Positions 55,959 to 64,000 of a stretch of DNA of 64,000 nt are shown piece after piece (positions within the stretch are counted from its first letter, which is position 1; every line of letters starts with the position of its first letter). This stretch comes from UBA2199 sp964628035 (GTDB taxonomy: Bacteria > Acidobacteriota > Aminicenantia > UBA2199). The DNA lies in assembly GCA_964628035.1 (NCBI GenBank), contig CAZVPI010000006.1, forward strand, positions 62,001 to 126,000, written 5' to 3'. Position numbers and translations under genes: made by a program. The notes under the pieces are model-generated. The model was not told the origin of the DNA and searched no databases. It saw nothing but the letters and a program-made list of their open reading frames with translations.

Positions 55959-57602
55959 TTATGCCCGGTCGCGGCCCTCCCAGGCGGATAGCTCACGCAG
56001 GGCGTCCGCCGGCTTCGCGGCGCGTAGCAGCGCGGCGGCCAGGGCCTTACTGGATGCGATGCGGGCAGCGGCGGCGAGGAGTCGCGCCTGGGTCTCGCTG
56101 TCCTTGAACGAGGTCACGATGAGGAACACCAGGCGGAGGGGCTCGGTGGTCGACATGTCGGACACCCCGGCATGCAGGATCCCCATGGCTACCCTCGGCT
56201 CGATCGCTTCCTCCAGCCGCAGATGGGGGAAGGCGGCCCCTTCATTGAAGAAGGTCGAGCTTTCGCGCTCCCGGAGCCGAAGGCGATCCAGGATGCCGAG
56301 CCGGGCTTCGTCGGCCCCGAAGGCGGCCGCGGCCAGATCGCGGAGCACCTCGTCCTTACGAACCGGCATGTCCAGGATGCGGATGGTCGTTATGTCGAGA
56401 TAAAGGCTCCATAGGGGCTGCAGGGTCCGGCCTGCGGATGCCGGGACTGCATCGCGCAGGGCCGCTTCGCCTCGCGGGGGATGGGTGTCCACGATGACGA
56501 CGTTGATCCCATCCGCTTCGCGGATCAGATGTTCATGAAGGGCTCGGCGCTGGAGAAGCCTCTGCCAAAGCGGCAGCGGCCGGGGGGTGCCGATGATGAT
56601 GTGCCCGATGTGGTATTCCCTGGCGAAGCGCAGGATCGTCTGCGCCAGGTCCTCGCCCTTGTAGGTGAACACGATCGCCCCGAGCTGCTTGGCCAGGGTT
56701 AGGCTCTGTGCCAGCGCCTCCTGGGTCCGCGAGTCCAGGCGCAGCGGGTCCTCGGCCGCGGTCTGCACGTACAAGGCGTGCCAGTTCTTGTTCAGACGGC
56801 CGGCGAACCGCGAGGCGTAGCGCAGCAGCCTGTCGCTGTTCGGCCCCCGGGAGCTCAGGCAGACCAGGACCTGGTCGGGCATGGCCGCCACGCCGTCCGG
56901 CTCGGGCTCTTTGCGCCGGGTGTCGATCTGCGCCGCCAGCTCGCGCAGGGTCAGCTCGCGGAGCTTCTCCAGGTTATCGCGGGTGAAGAAATTCTCCAGG
57001 GCCGTCTCGATCTTGTCCTCGCGGTAGACCTTCCCTTCCTGGAGGCGCTTGCGCAGGTCTTCGGTGCTCAGGTCGACGTTGACGATCTGGTCGGCCTCGC
57101 TGAGCACGGTGTCGGGAAGCCTCTCGCGTACGCGGACGCCGACGAGCCGTTCGACCGTGTCGTACAGGCTCTCCAAATGCTGGACGTTCAGGGTACTGAT
57201 CACATGGATGCCGGCGGCCAGCAGCTCCTGCACGTCCTGGTAGCGCTTGGCGTTGTGGCTCTGCGGCACGTTGTGGTGCGCCAGCTCGTCGACCAGCGCC
57301 ACCGCCGGCCGGCGGGCCAGGATCGCATCGAGGTCCATCTCCTCGACGCGCATCCCCCGATAATCGCGGACCCCGCGCGGAACCGCCTCCAGCCCCTGGG
57401 CGAGCTTCTCGATCTCGCCGCGGCCGTGGGTCTCGACGTAGCCGATCACGACGTCGATGCCTTCCCGCTTCAGGGCATGCCCCTCCTGCAGCATGCGGTA
57501 GGTCTTGCCCACGCCGGCGCAGTAGCCCAGGTAGATCTTCAGCCGCCCCATGGCGGAGCGCTGGATCATGCGCAGGAAACGGTCCGCTTTCTCCTGGTCC
57601 AT
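55959..57602 (-). CDS. KdpD-like sensor lacking the kinase half, fused to a PTS EIIA-type domain
   Basis: 547 aa. Residues 15-230 are the KdpD N-terminal domain with Walker A GYCAGVGKT (26-34), LVDELAHHNVPQSHNAKRYQDV and STLNVQHLESLYD. Residues 243-372 are a USP-like domain (LVCLSSRGPNSDRLLRYASR, HIIIGTPRP). The membrane helices, HisKA and ATPase of full KdpD are absent. Instead residues about 398-540 match a PTS EIIA type-2 (EIIANtr/Fru-like) domain with the phospho-accepting histidine H460 in GAAFPH. In E. coli EIIANtr binds KdpD as a separate protein; here the two are one chain. It lies at the end of the kdp operon, overlapping no other gene; a TATAAT box at 57617-57612 may give it extra expression. 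Confidence 0.88.
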   Translation of the reverse strand: MDQEKADRFLRMIQRSAMGRLKIYLGYCAGVGKTYRMLQEGHALKREGIDVVIGYVETHGRGEIEKLAQGLEAVPRGVRDYRGMRVEEMDLDAILARRPAVALVDELAHHNVPQSHNAKRYQDVQELLAAGIHVISTLNVQHLESLYDTVERLVGVRVRERLPDTVLSEADQIVNVDLSTEDLRKRLQEGKVYREDKIETALENFFTRDNLEKLRELTLRELAAQIDTRRKEPEPDGVAAMPDQVLVCLSSRGPNSDRLLRYASRFAGRLNKNWHALYVQTAAEDPLRLDSRTQEALAQSLTLAKQLGAIVFTYKGEDLAQTILRFAREYHIGHIIIGTPRPLPLWQRLLQRRALHEHLIREADGINVVIVDTHPPRGEAALRDAVPASAGRTLQPLWSLYLDITTIRILDMPVRKDEVLRDLAAAAFGADEARLGILDRLRLRERESSTFFNEGAAFPHLRLEEAIEPRVAMGILHAGVSDMSTTEPLRLVFLIVTSFKDSETQARLLAAAARIASSKALAAALLRAAKPADALRELSAWEGRDRA

Positions 57603-57612
57603 GCCGCCTCGA

Positions 57613-58203
57613 TTATAGACGATCGGACGATCCGTCCAAAGCCAGGTTCAGGAGCAGGACGTTGATACGCTCCTCGCCGAGGAATCCCAGCTGCCTCTTT
57701 TCCGTGCTGGCGTGGACGAGTGCGAGCACGAGCTCCCGACTCCAGCCGCGCGCGCGGGCAACCCGTGCGGACTGGATCGCGGCATCGGCCAAACTGATGT
57801 GCGGATCGAGGCCGCTGGCCGATGAGCAGACCGCGGCCCCGGGGACGACCGCTTCGGGGGGAAGGCCGTTCTCGGAGCGATAGCGGGCGCTCTCCCGCGC
57901 CAGGCGTCCAGCCAGTGCTCTGGAAAGCGGTCCCAGATTGCTCCCACCGGAAGCGGCTTGCGGGCCGGAGAAGTCCACGGCGGAGGGCCGCGGTCGGAAG
58001 TATGCCGGGGAGTCGAAACGTTGGGCGATCAGACGGGAGCCGATTGTCTTGCCGCCGCGCTCCAGCAGCGAACCGTCGGCCCTATCGGGAAAGAACAGCT
58101 GGCCGACCCCCCATACAGCCAGGGGATAGACGGCACACAGCAGGACGGCCAATATCAGGATGGCCGCGAGCGAGCGGACAATCTCATCGAAACATGATTT
58201 CAT
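57613..58203 (-). CDS. kdpC: Potassium-transporting ATPase subunit C
   Basis: 196 aa. One N-terminal membrane helix (about 12-35) and the periplasmic domain with GSRLIAQRFDSPAYFRPRPSA, SGLDPHISLADA and QLGFLGEERINVLLLNLAL, all typical. It stabilises the KdpFABC pump. A GAGAGGCG site precedes the ATG, 13 bp after kdpB. Confidence 0.97.
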   Translation of the reverse strand: MKSCFDEIVRSLAAILILAVLLCAVYPLAVWGVGQLFFPDRADGSLLERGGKTIGSRLIAQRFDSPAYFRPRPSAVDFSGPQAASGGSNLGPLSRALAGRLARESARYRSENGLPPEAVVPGAAVCSSASGLDPHISLADAAIQSARVARARGWSRELVLALVHASTEKRQLGFLGEERINVLLLNLALDGSSDRL

Positions 58204-58216
58204 GATTCGCCTCTCT

Positions 58217-60190
58217 TCATGCCAGGTTCAGGAAATTGACCAGCAGGTCGACGACCTTGATGCCGATGAAGGGGGCGGCCATGCCCCCGATGCCGAAAAC
58301 GGCCAGGTTGCGCCTCAGTAGGGCCGCCGCCGGCATGGGCCTGAAGCGGACGCCGCGCAGGGCCATGGGGATGAGCAGGACGATGATCAGGGCGTTGAAG
58401 ATCACGGCGCTGAGCACGGCGCTGCGCGGCGAGCCCAGCCTCATGGTGTTGAGCGGCGCGATCTCGGGGAACAGGGGAAGCAGCAGCGCCGGCAGGATGG
58501 CGAAGTATTTGGCCACGTCGTTGGCGATGCTGAAGGTGGTCAGGGCGCCGCGCGTCATCAGCAGCTGCTTGCCGGCTTCGACGATCTCGATCAGCTTGGT
58601 CGGGTTGGAGTCGAGATCGACCATGTTCCCCGCCTCCTTGGCGGCCTGCGTCCCGGTGTTCATGGCCACCCCCACGTCGGCCTGGGCCAGGGCGGGGGCG
58701 TCGTTGGTGCCGTCGCCGGTCATGGCCACCAGGTACCCCCGGTCCTGTTCGCGGCGGATCAGCGCCAGCTTGTCTTCGGGCCGCGCCTCGGCCAGATAAT
58801 CGTCCACCCCCGCTTCGCGCGCGATGGTGGCCGCGGTCAGGCGGTTGTCGCCGGTGATCATCACCGTGCGGATACCCATGGCCCGCAGCCTGGCGAAGCG
58901 CTCGCGCAGGCCGCCCTTGATGACGTCCTTGAGATGGACGACCCCCAGCACCTCCGACTTCTCCGCCACCAGCAGGGCCGTCCCGCCGGAGCGGGAGATC
59001 TCCTCGACCGCGGCCTGCGTCTCGGCGGGGATGGCCCCGGCGATGAAGCCGGCGATGGCGTCGGGAGAGCCCTTGCGGAACCGATGCGGGCCGATGTCGA
59101 TGCCGCTCATACGCGTCTGCGCCGAGAAGTTCACGAACCGCGCCCGCGGGATGTCGGCGATCCGCCGCCCGCGCAGGCCATGGCTCTTGGCCAGCACGAC
59201 GATGCTGCGGCCCTCCGGCGTCTCGTCGGCCAGCGAGGCCAGCTGGGCGATGTCCGCCAGCGTCTCCATGGCGATCCCGGGCGCCGGGATGAAGCGCACG
59301 GCCTGGCGGTCGCCGAGGGTGATGGTGCCCGTCTTGTCGAGCAGGAGAACGTCGATGTCGCCGGCGGCCTCCACCGACCGCCCGCTCATGGCCAGGACGT
59401 TCTTGCCGACCAGCCGGTCGATGCCGGCGATGCCGATGGCGCTGAGCAGCCCGCCGATGGTCGTCGGCAGTAGGCAGACCAGCAGCGACGACAGGACGGT
59501 CAGGCTGAAGACGGCGCCGAAGAATCCGCCGAAATAGCTGAGCGAGAGCACCGCGGCGATGAAGATGACGCTGAGCGCCGACAGCAGGATGACCAGGGCG
59601 ATCATGCGGTCCATGAAGCCGGAGCCCGGATCGCAGGCGACCCGCACCTCGATGCGGTCGGAAAGGACCTTCGTGCCGCCGGTGACCGCGCTTCGGTCGC
59701 CGCCCGATTCGCGGATGACCGGAGCCGACTCGCCGGTGATGGCCGACTCATCCACTGTGGCGACCCCGGCGATGACCTCGCCGTCGGCCGGGACGATCTC
59801 GCCGGCCGAGACCTCCACAACGTCCCCCCGGCGCAGTTCCTCGGCAGAGACCCGCTCGCTGCCTCCGTCCGGGCGCAACCGGCTGGCCTGGGTCCGCGAG
59901 CGGGTCAGGCGCAGCGCCGCCGCCTGCGCCTTGCCGCGGCCCTCGGCGACCGACTCGGCGAAATTGGCGAACAGCACGGTGAACCACAGCCAGAGCGCGA
60001 CCTGGATGACGAACCCGCGCGGCTCGCCGCCCCCCCCGCGCAGAGCGATGGCCGTGACGAGCGCTGCGCAGCACTCGGTGACGAACAGGACCGGGTTCCT
60101 GGCCATGACGCGGGGATCGAGCTTTTTCAGCGCGTCGAGGAGCGCCCTCCCCAGGAAGCGTTTCCGGAAAATCGATTCGGCCGCTCTCAT
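58217..60190 (-). CDS. kdpB: Potassium-transporting ATPase ATP-binding subunit B
   Basis: 657 aa P-type ATPase. The phosphorylated aspartate is D285 in LLLDKTGTIT; the actuator TGES is present (AITGESAPV), and MTGDGTNDAPALAQADVGVAMNTGTQAAKEAGNMVDLDSNPTK is the KdpB-type hinge. It drives high-affinity potassium uptake. It follows kdpA after 10 bp. Confidence 0.98.
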   Translation of the reverse strand: MRAAESIFRKRFLGRALLDALKKLDPRVMARNPVLFVTECCAALVTAIALRGGGGEPRGFVIQVALWLWFTVLFANFAESVAEGRGKAQAAALRLTRSRTQASRLRPDGGSERVSAEELRRGDVVEVSAGEIVPADGEVIAGVATVDESAITGESAPVIRESGGDRSAVTGGTKVLSDRIEVRVACDPGSGFMDRMIALVILLSALSVIFIAAVLSLSYFGGFFGAVFSLTVLSSLLVCLLPTTIGGLLSAIGIAGIDRLVGKNVLAMSGRSVEAAGDIDVLLLDKTGTITLGDRQAVRFIPAPGIAMETLADIAQLASLADETPEGRSIVVLAKSHGLRGRRIADIPRARFVNFSAQTRMSGIDIGPHRFRKGSPDAIAGFIAGAIPAETQAAVEEISRSGGTALLVAEKSEVLGVVHLKDVIKGGLRERFARLRAMGIRTVMITGDNRLTAATIAREAGVDDYLAEARPEDKLALIRREQDRGYLVAMTGDGTNDAPALAQADVGVAMNTGTQAAKEAGNMVDLDSNPTKLIEIVEAGKQLLMTRGALTTFSIANDVAKYFAILPALLLPLFPEIAPLNTMRLGSPRSAVLSAVIFNALIIVLLIPMALRGVRFRPMPAAALLRRNLAVFGIGGMAAPFIGIKVVDLLVNFLNLA

Positions 60191-60200
60191 GGCTCGCCTC

Positions 60201-61919
60201 CTAGAACAGTTTTCCGGAGCCGGCCATGATGAAGTGCTCTGCGATGGGCCCGAGCGACAGGACGGGGAAAAAGGTCAGCAGGCCGACGATCAGGATCGTG
60301 CCCAGCAACAGGGCGACGAACGTGGGGCCGAAGACCGGGAAGCTGCCGCTTCCCGCCGGCACGGCCTTTTTGGCGGCCAGCCGGCCGGACAGCGCCAGCA
60401 CCGGCACGAAAAGCAGGAAGCGGCCGGCCAGCATGAGCAGGGCCATGATCAGGTTGGCCGCGGGATTGTTGAGGTTGATGCCGGCGAACGCGCTGCCGTT
60501 GTTGCCTGCTGCGGAGGAGAAGGCGTACAGGATCTCGCTCAGGCCATGCGGGCCCTGGTTGCCCAGTCCCGCCGTTCCCCAGCGCCCGGCCGTCGCAGCC
60601 GCCGCCGGCCCCAGGATCAGCAGGGCCGCGACCAGGATGTAGAAGGCGCAGAGCTTGACCTCGCCGGCCGTGATCTTCTTCCCCAGGTATTCGGGGGTGC
60701 GGCCCACCATTAATCCGGCGATGAACACGGCCAGGATGACGAAAACCAGCATGCCGTATAGCCCCGAGCCCACGCCGCCGAACACGACCTCGCCGAGCTG
60801 GATGTTGAGCATAGGCAGCAGCCCGCCCAACGGCGTGTAGGAATCGTGCATTGAATTGACCGCCCCGCAGGAGGCGTCGGTCGTGACCGTAGCATACAGG
60901 GCCGAAGCGAATATCCCGAAGCGGGTCTCCTTGCCCTCCATGTTGCCGCCGGCGACGCCCAGTTCATGGGCCCGGGGATTGCCCGTCGCCTCGGCAGACC
61001 AGGAAATAAGGAAGCCGGCCAGGAAGAGGAGAAGCATGGCCGTCCATATGGACCAACCGTGCTTGCGGCAGCCGACCATCCGCCCCAGGTAGGAGGTGAG
61101 CGCGGAGGGGATCAGGAAGATGGCCAGCAGCTGGAGAAAATTGCTCAGCGGCGTGGGGTTTTCGTAGGGGTGCGCCGAATTGGCGTTGAAGAAGCCGCCG
61201 CCGTTGGTGCCCAGGATCTTGATCGCCTCCTGGGAGGCCACAGGCCCCTGCGGCAGCGTCTGGACGCGCGCCGCCCCGCCCCGGGTTTCGAGCCCCGACG
61301 TCTTCACATCGGCGCGGAAGTTCTGGATCACGCCCTGGGACAGGAAAACCACGGCCAGGAGGAACGAGAGGGGTAGCAGCACATGGAGAGTGATGCGGAC
61401 CAGGTCGGCCCAGAAGTTACCGATCGTCCGGGCGCTCCGGCGGGCGATGCCCCGCACCAGCGCCGTGGCCACGGCGATGCCGACGGCGGCCGAGGCGAAG
61501 TTCTGGAACGTGAGGCCGACCATCTGGGAAAAATGGGACAGCGCGCTTTCGCCGGCGTAATTCTGCCAGTTGGTGTTGCTCGTGAAGCTGACGGCGGTAT
61601 TGAAGGCCAGGAAAGGCTCCACGCCTGGCATTTGCTGGGGATTGAGCGGCAGGAACCGCTGCAGGCGCAGCACGGCATAGGTCAGCAGCAGGGCAATCGT
61701 GCTGAAGGCGGCCAGCGACATGCCGTAACGTTTCCAGTCCTGCTCGGCTCCCACGCCCAGCGCCTTCAGCAGCCAGCGTTCGACGCCGCCCAGCAGCGGG
61801 GAGCAGAACGTCTTTTCCCGTGTCTCCAGCACCCTCTGGAGATACGCTCCCAACAACGGGGTGGCGGCGAGCAGGATGCCAACGAACAGGATCAGCTGCG
61901 CCCATTCGTGCGCGCTCAT
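60201..61919 (-). CDS. kdpA: Potassium-transporting ATPase potassium-binding subunit A
   Basis: 572 aa, ten or so membrane segments. Selectivity-filter loops are seen as TNTNWQNYAGES (written SFTSNTNWQNYAGES), GTNGGGFFNANSAHPYENPTPLSN, VTTDASCGAVNSMHDS and AAGNNGSAFAG. It forms the potassium channel of the Kdp pump. A GGAGGAAGC site precedes the ATG, 8 bp after kdpF. Confidence 0.98.
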   Translation of the reverse strand: MSAHEWAQLILFVGILLAATPLLGAYLQRVLETREKTFCSPLLGGVERWLLKALGVGAEQDWKRYGMSLAAFSTIALLLTYAVLRLQRFLPLNPQQMPGVEPFLAFNTAVSFTSNTNWQNYAGESALSHFSQMVGLTFQNFASAAVGIAVATALVRGIARRSARTIGNFWADLVRITLHVLLPLSFLLAVVFLSQGVIQNFRADVKTSGLETRGGAARVQTLPQGPVASQEAIKILGTNGGGFFNANSAHPYENPTPLSNFLQLLAIFLIPSALTSYLGRMVGCRKHGWSIWTAMLLLFLAGFLISWSAEATGNPRAHELGVAGGNMEGKETRFGIFASALYATVTTDASCGAVNSMHDSYTPLGGLLPMLNIQLGEVVFGGVGSGLYGMLVFVILAVFIAGLMVGRTPEYLGKKITAGEVKLCAFYILVAALLILGPAAAATAGRWGTAGLGNQGPHGLSEILYAFSSAAGNNGSAFAGINLNNPAANLIMALLMLAGRFLLFVPVLALSGRLAAKKAVPAGSGSFPVFGPTFVALLLGTILIVGLLTFFPVLSLGPIAEHFIMAGSGKLF

Positions 61920-61927
61920 GCTTCCTC

Positions 61928-62008
61928 CTAGAACTTTTCCGGCTTGAAAACGGAGACGAAGAGGTAGATGACCAGGGCCAGCGCCGCAATGCCGATAAGC
62001 CAGCGCAT
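61928..62008 (-). CDS. kdpF: KdpF small membrane subunit
   Basis: 26 aa, too short for normal gene finding. The translation is a single membrane helix beginning MRWLIGIAALALVIY and ending in FKPEKF; the PEKF end is the KdpF hallmark. It starts inside the stop of the preceding small ORF (TGATG) and ends 8 bp before kdpA. It is a lipid-like stabiliser of the KdpFABC complex. Confidence 0.9.
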   Translation of the reverse strand: MRWLIGIAALALVIYLFVSVFKPEKF

Positions 62009-62097
62009 CAGCGCACCGCCCGGTCGAGAAAACGTCCCAGCCTGAGGCACAGGAACAGGAAGCCGGCGGTCAATGCAATCAGGAGCAGGTCCTTCAT
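62008..62097 (-). CDS. 29-aa membrane microprotein between kinase and kdpF
   Basis: The ORF starts at an ATG overlapping the kinase stop (ATGA) and ends in TGATG overlapping the kdpF start. The peptide begins MKDLLLIALTAGFLFLCLRL and ends in a basic GRFLDRAVR tail: one membrane helix with a positive C-terminus. Similar-sized single-helix ORFs precede kdpF in some other bacteria as far as I recall, but without an assigned function. The tight overlaps on both sides make real translation likely. Confidence 0.75.
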   Translation of the reverse strand: MKDLLLIALTAGFLFLCLRLGRFLDRAVR

Positions 62098-63920
62098 GAC
62101 GATCCCCCTTGCCCGGACGCTTCCTCCGGGAACAGCGTGAAGTTGAAGTCGGTGCCGGCGGTCGAGCTCTGGAACGAGATCGTCCCCCCGTGGGCCGTTA
62201 CGATCTCCCTGGCGATGCTCAGCCCCAAACCGACGCCCGTCTCTGCCGCCTGTCCGGGGACGCGGAAGAACTTCTCGAAGATGCGGGCCTGGAATTCCTG
62301 CGGAATTCCCGCGCCCTCGTCGCGGACGGAAAAGCGGATTCGCCCCGAGTCCTTTTTCGCCGACAGCCGGACAACGCCACCCACGGGGGAGTACGTAACG
62401 GCATTGGAGAGGAGGTTGGCAAACACGTACGGGATGCGGCTGCGGTCGGCCCGGACCCGGGGCAACCCGGCGGGAACGTCGGTCTCGATGCGCACCCCCT
62501 TGTCCTGGGCGGAGCGCTGGAAGGGGGCGACGGCCTCCGCGACCAGCTCTCGGGCCGGGACGGCCTCCAGGTTCAGCCGGGTGCTCCCCGCTTCGAGGCG
62601 GCGGATCTCCAGCAGATCGTCGATGATGCCGTTCAGGCGGTCGCTCTCCTCCCGCGCCGAGACCAGCAGGTCGGCCTGCTTTTCGTTCAGCGAGCCTATG
62701 TTCTCCTCCAGAAGCAGGTGCAGCGCCATGCGGATCGACGTCAGGGGGGTCTTCAACTGGTGGGAGATGGTGGAGAAGAGGTCCTTCTTGATCTCGTCGT
62801 GCTGCAGAAGCAGGGTGACGTCCTCCAAAACAAGGATCGAGCCGCGGAACTCCTTCTCGGCGTTGTGGATGGGGACGACTCTGGGGCGGAAGAATTTTTC
62901 CCGGCCGTCGCGGAATTGCTGGATGATCTCCTGCCCGCTGCTGCCCGCATGCGGGGACCGGGCGCGCCGGTGAAGTTCCGCCAGAGAGGGGTAGGGGGCA
63001 TGCTCAACCGCCATGCCCGGCACCAGACCGAACTGAGCCTGCGCCGCTGCGGTGGCCACCTCGATGTTGCCCTCGGTGTCGACGAGGGCCATCGCCGCCG
63101 GCAAGTTCTGGAAAGCCTCCTGGATGGAGCGCTGTACGCGGAGGAGCTTCTCCTGGTCGCTGCGGCGGAACAGCCGCAGGCTGGAGACCATGGCGTTGAA
63201 AGCCTCGGAGAGCTGGCCGATCTCGTCGCGGGCGTCGCTTCTGACGGTCAGGTTCAGGTTGCCGGCGCGGATCTCCTCGGTGGTGGCGATCAGGCCGCGG
63301 ATCGGCCGCAGGATCCAGTGGTTGCTGAAGAGCGTGAAGGACAGGGCGACGAGCGCCGACAGGCCGAGCAGCAGGATCATGTCGCGCCGGGCCTGCACGG
63401 CTTTCGTCCTCGCCTTGTCATTGGCCAGGTTCATGTTCTGCTGGTTCATCTGCAAAATGTACCGGTCCAACTCCTTGATGCGGAGGAACTGGGGAAGCAA
63501 CGTCTCGAAGTAGTGCTGGTCGCGCCCGGCCCGGGCGGTGCCCAAGAACGCGTCGATCTGGCCGGAATAGGACTCGAAAAGGGCGCGCAGCTCCTGGGCC
63601 TTCTCCGTCTCGCCGGGGAGGGTGAGATTGTCCAGTTCGCGTCCGAGGGCATCATGAAAGCGGGCGCGATTGAGCGCGACCTGATCCAGCCCCTCGCGGA
63701 CGAAGCCCGAGAGGATGAACAGCAGCCCGCTGTCTATCCTTTCCAAGGCGTCGTTCATGTCCTGGCAAGCCACGACGCTCCGGTAATTCTCCTTCAGGAT
63801 GACGTCGATCGACAAGCCAAGCTCGTTGAAGCGCTGGATGCTCAGCAGGCCGACCGCCACCGCGATGGCCAACATCAGGACGAATACGCTTGCAATCTTT
63901 TGCCGTAAGGTGAAACGCAT
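62094..63920 (-). CDS. Membrane sensor histidine kinase at the head of the kdp operon
   Basis: 608 aa. An N-terminal helix (about 10-28), a helical extracytoplasmic domain to about 175, a second helix (about 180-200), HAMP (GLIATTEEIRAGNLNLTVRSDARDEIGQL), a PAS domain (NLPAAMALVDTEGNIEVATAA), and HisKA with H387 in ISHQLKTP. The ATPase domain has VFANLLSNAVTYSP, RDEGAGIPQ and GVGLGLSIARE. It is a generic kinase, not KdpD-type, and its position suggests it replaces the missing kinase half of KdpD. No response regulator is visible in the window. Confidence 0.92.
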   Translation of the reverse strand: MRFTLRQKIASVFVLMLAIAVAVGLLSIQRFNELGLSIDVILKENYRSVVACQDMNDALERIDSGLLFILSGFVREGLDQVALNRARFHDALGRELDNLTLPGETEKAQELRALFESYSGQIDAFLGTARAGRDQHYFETLLPQFLRIKELDRYILQMNQQNMNLANDKARTKAVQARRDMILLLGLSALVALSFTLFSNHWILRPIRGLIATTEEIRAGNLNLTVRSDARDEIGQLSEAFNAMVSSLRLFRRSDQEKLLRVQRSIQEAFQNLPAAMALVDTEGNIEVATAAAQAQFGLVPGMAVEHAPYPSLAELHRRARSPHAGSSGQEIIQQFRDGREKFFRPRVVPIHNAEKEFRGSILVLEDVTLLLQHDEIKKDLFSTISHQLKTPLTSIRMALHLLLEENIGSLNEKQADLLVSAREESDRLNGIIDDLLEIRRLEAGSTRLNLEAVPARELVAEAVAPFQRSAQDKGVRIETDVPAGLPRVRADRSRIPYVFANLLSNAVTYSPVGGVVRLSAKKDSGRIRFSVRDEGAGIPQEFQARIFEKFFRVPGQAAETGVGLGLSIAREIVTAHGGTISFQSSTAGTDFNFTLFPEEASGQGGSS

Positions 63921-64000
63921 GTTCGGCTCCGTAAATCGTAAAGCATTGCCCGTGCCAAGAGGGGATCGTTAAAAACGCCTGTTTTCCCGGTTTGAAATGG

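Overview
The window is high-GC bacterial chromosome with dense, mostly operonic genes and no phage, transposase or CRISPR content. A lipoprotein with a lipobox, a Tat translocase, sigma-54 machinery, a Kdp potassium pump and large exported S9 and S46 peptidases point to a Gram-negative-type cell. The archaeal-looking serine hydroxymethyltransferase, the peptidase load, a propeller-type diguanylate cyclase and intergenic regions full of short iterated words resemble Acidobacteriota/Aminicenantota-like environmental genomes; this placement is inference. A run of 100 Ns at 15042-15141 lies inside a tandem repeat, so this is a draft assembly.

Layout. 1-4.2 kb: the 3' part of pepD, a Tat-type DUF362 protein with a fused NapH/NapG-like polyferredoxin, a small lipoprotein and rpiB. 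4.2-9.9 kb: glyA, a deoxynucleoside-kinase-like gene, panBCD, a PfkB kinase and a C_GCAxxG_C_C redox protein. 10-14.6 kb: convergent S9 and S46 peptidases. 14.6-15.4 kb: 64-bp and 58-bp tandem repeats next to tRNA-Ala(CGC). 15.5-19.6 kb: a sensor diguanylate cyclase followed by tatA/B and tatC. 19.8-24 kb: an unrecognised 461-aa protein, divergent from an RsbW-like ATPase-tsaB-rimI operon, then an HD-GYP response regulator. 24.3-27.1 kb: ahcY and metK. 27.4-30.7 kb: divergent ggt and an M48 metalloprotease lipoprotein.

30.7-37.3 kb is the most unusual block. A two-component pair (soluble histidine kinase plus sigma-54-dependent regulator) is convergent with a four-gene set. That set is preceded by a good -24/-12 sigma-54 promoter and two upstream inverted TGTCCCAA-type sites. 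It encodes a carboxypeptidase-regulatory-like protein, an anchored helical protein, an ABC-2-like permease and an ABC ATPase homologue that has lost Walker A, signature, Walker B glutamate and H-loop.

37.3-46.6 kb is a glycine operon: gcvT-gcvH-gcvPA-gcvPB-glyQ-glyS and an EF-G paralogue, with translational overlaps from gcvPA onward. 46.8-55.9 kb holds queA, purC, a Fis-type HTH protein, an acyl-activating enzyme, pgm/manB-uppP, L-2-hydroxyglutarate oxidase and a cysteine-desulfurase-like protein. 56-64 kb is a kdp operon: histidine kinase, a 29-aa membrane ORF, kdpF, kdpA, kdpB, kdpC, and a KdpD that has lost its kinase half and carries a fused PTS EIIA-type domain.

Two window-wide patterns stand out. 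Many genes have near-consensus sigma-70 promoters with 17-bp spacers placed so that the start codon lies 6-8 nt after the -10 box, which predicts leaderless mRNAs. Intergenic gaps between operons repeatedly hold short-word iterated repeats of at least four unrelated families.
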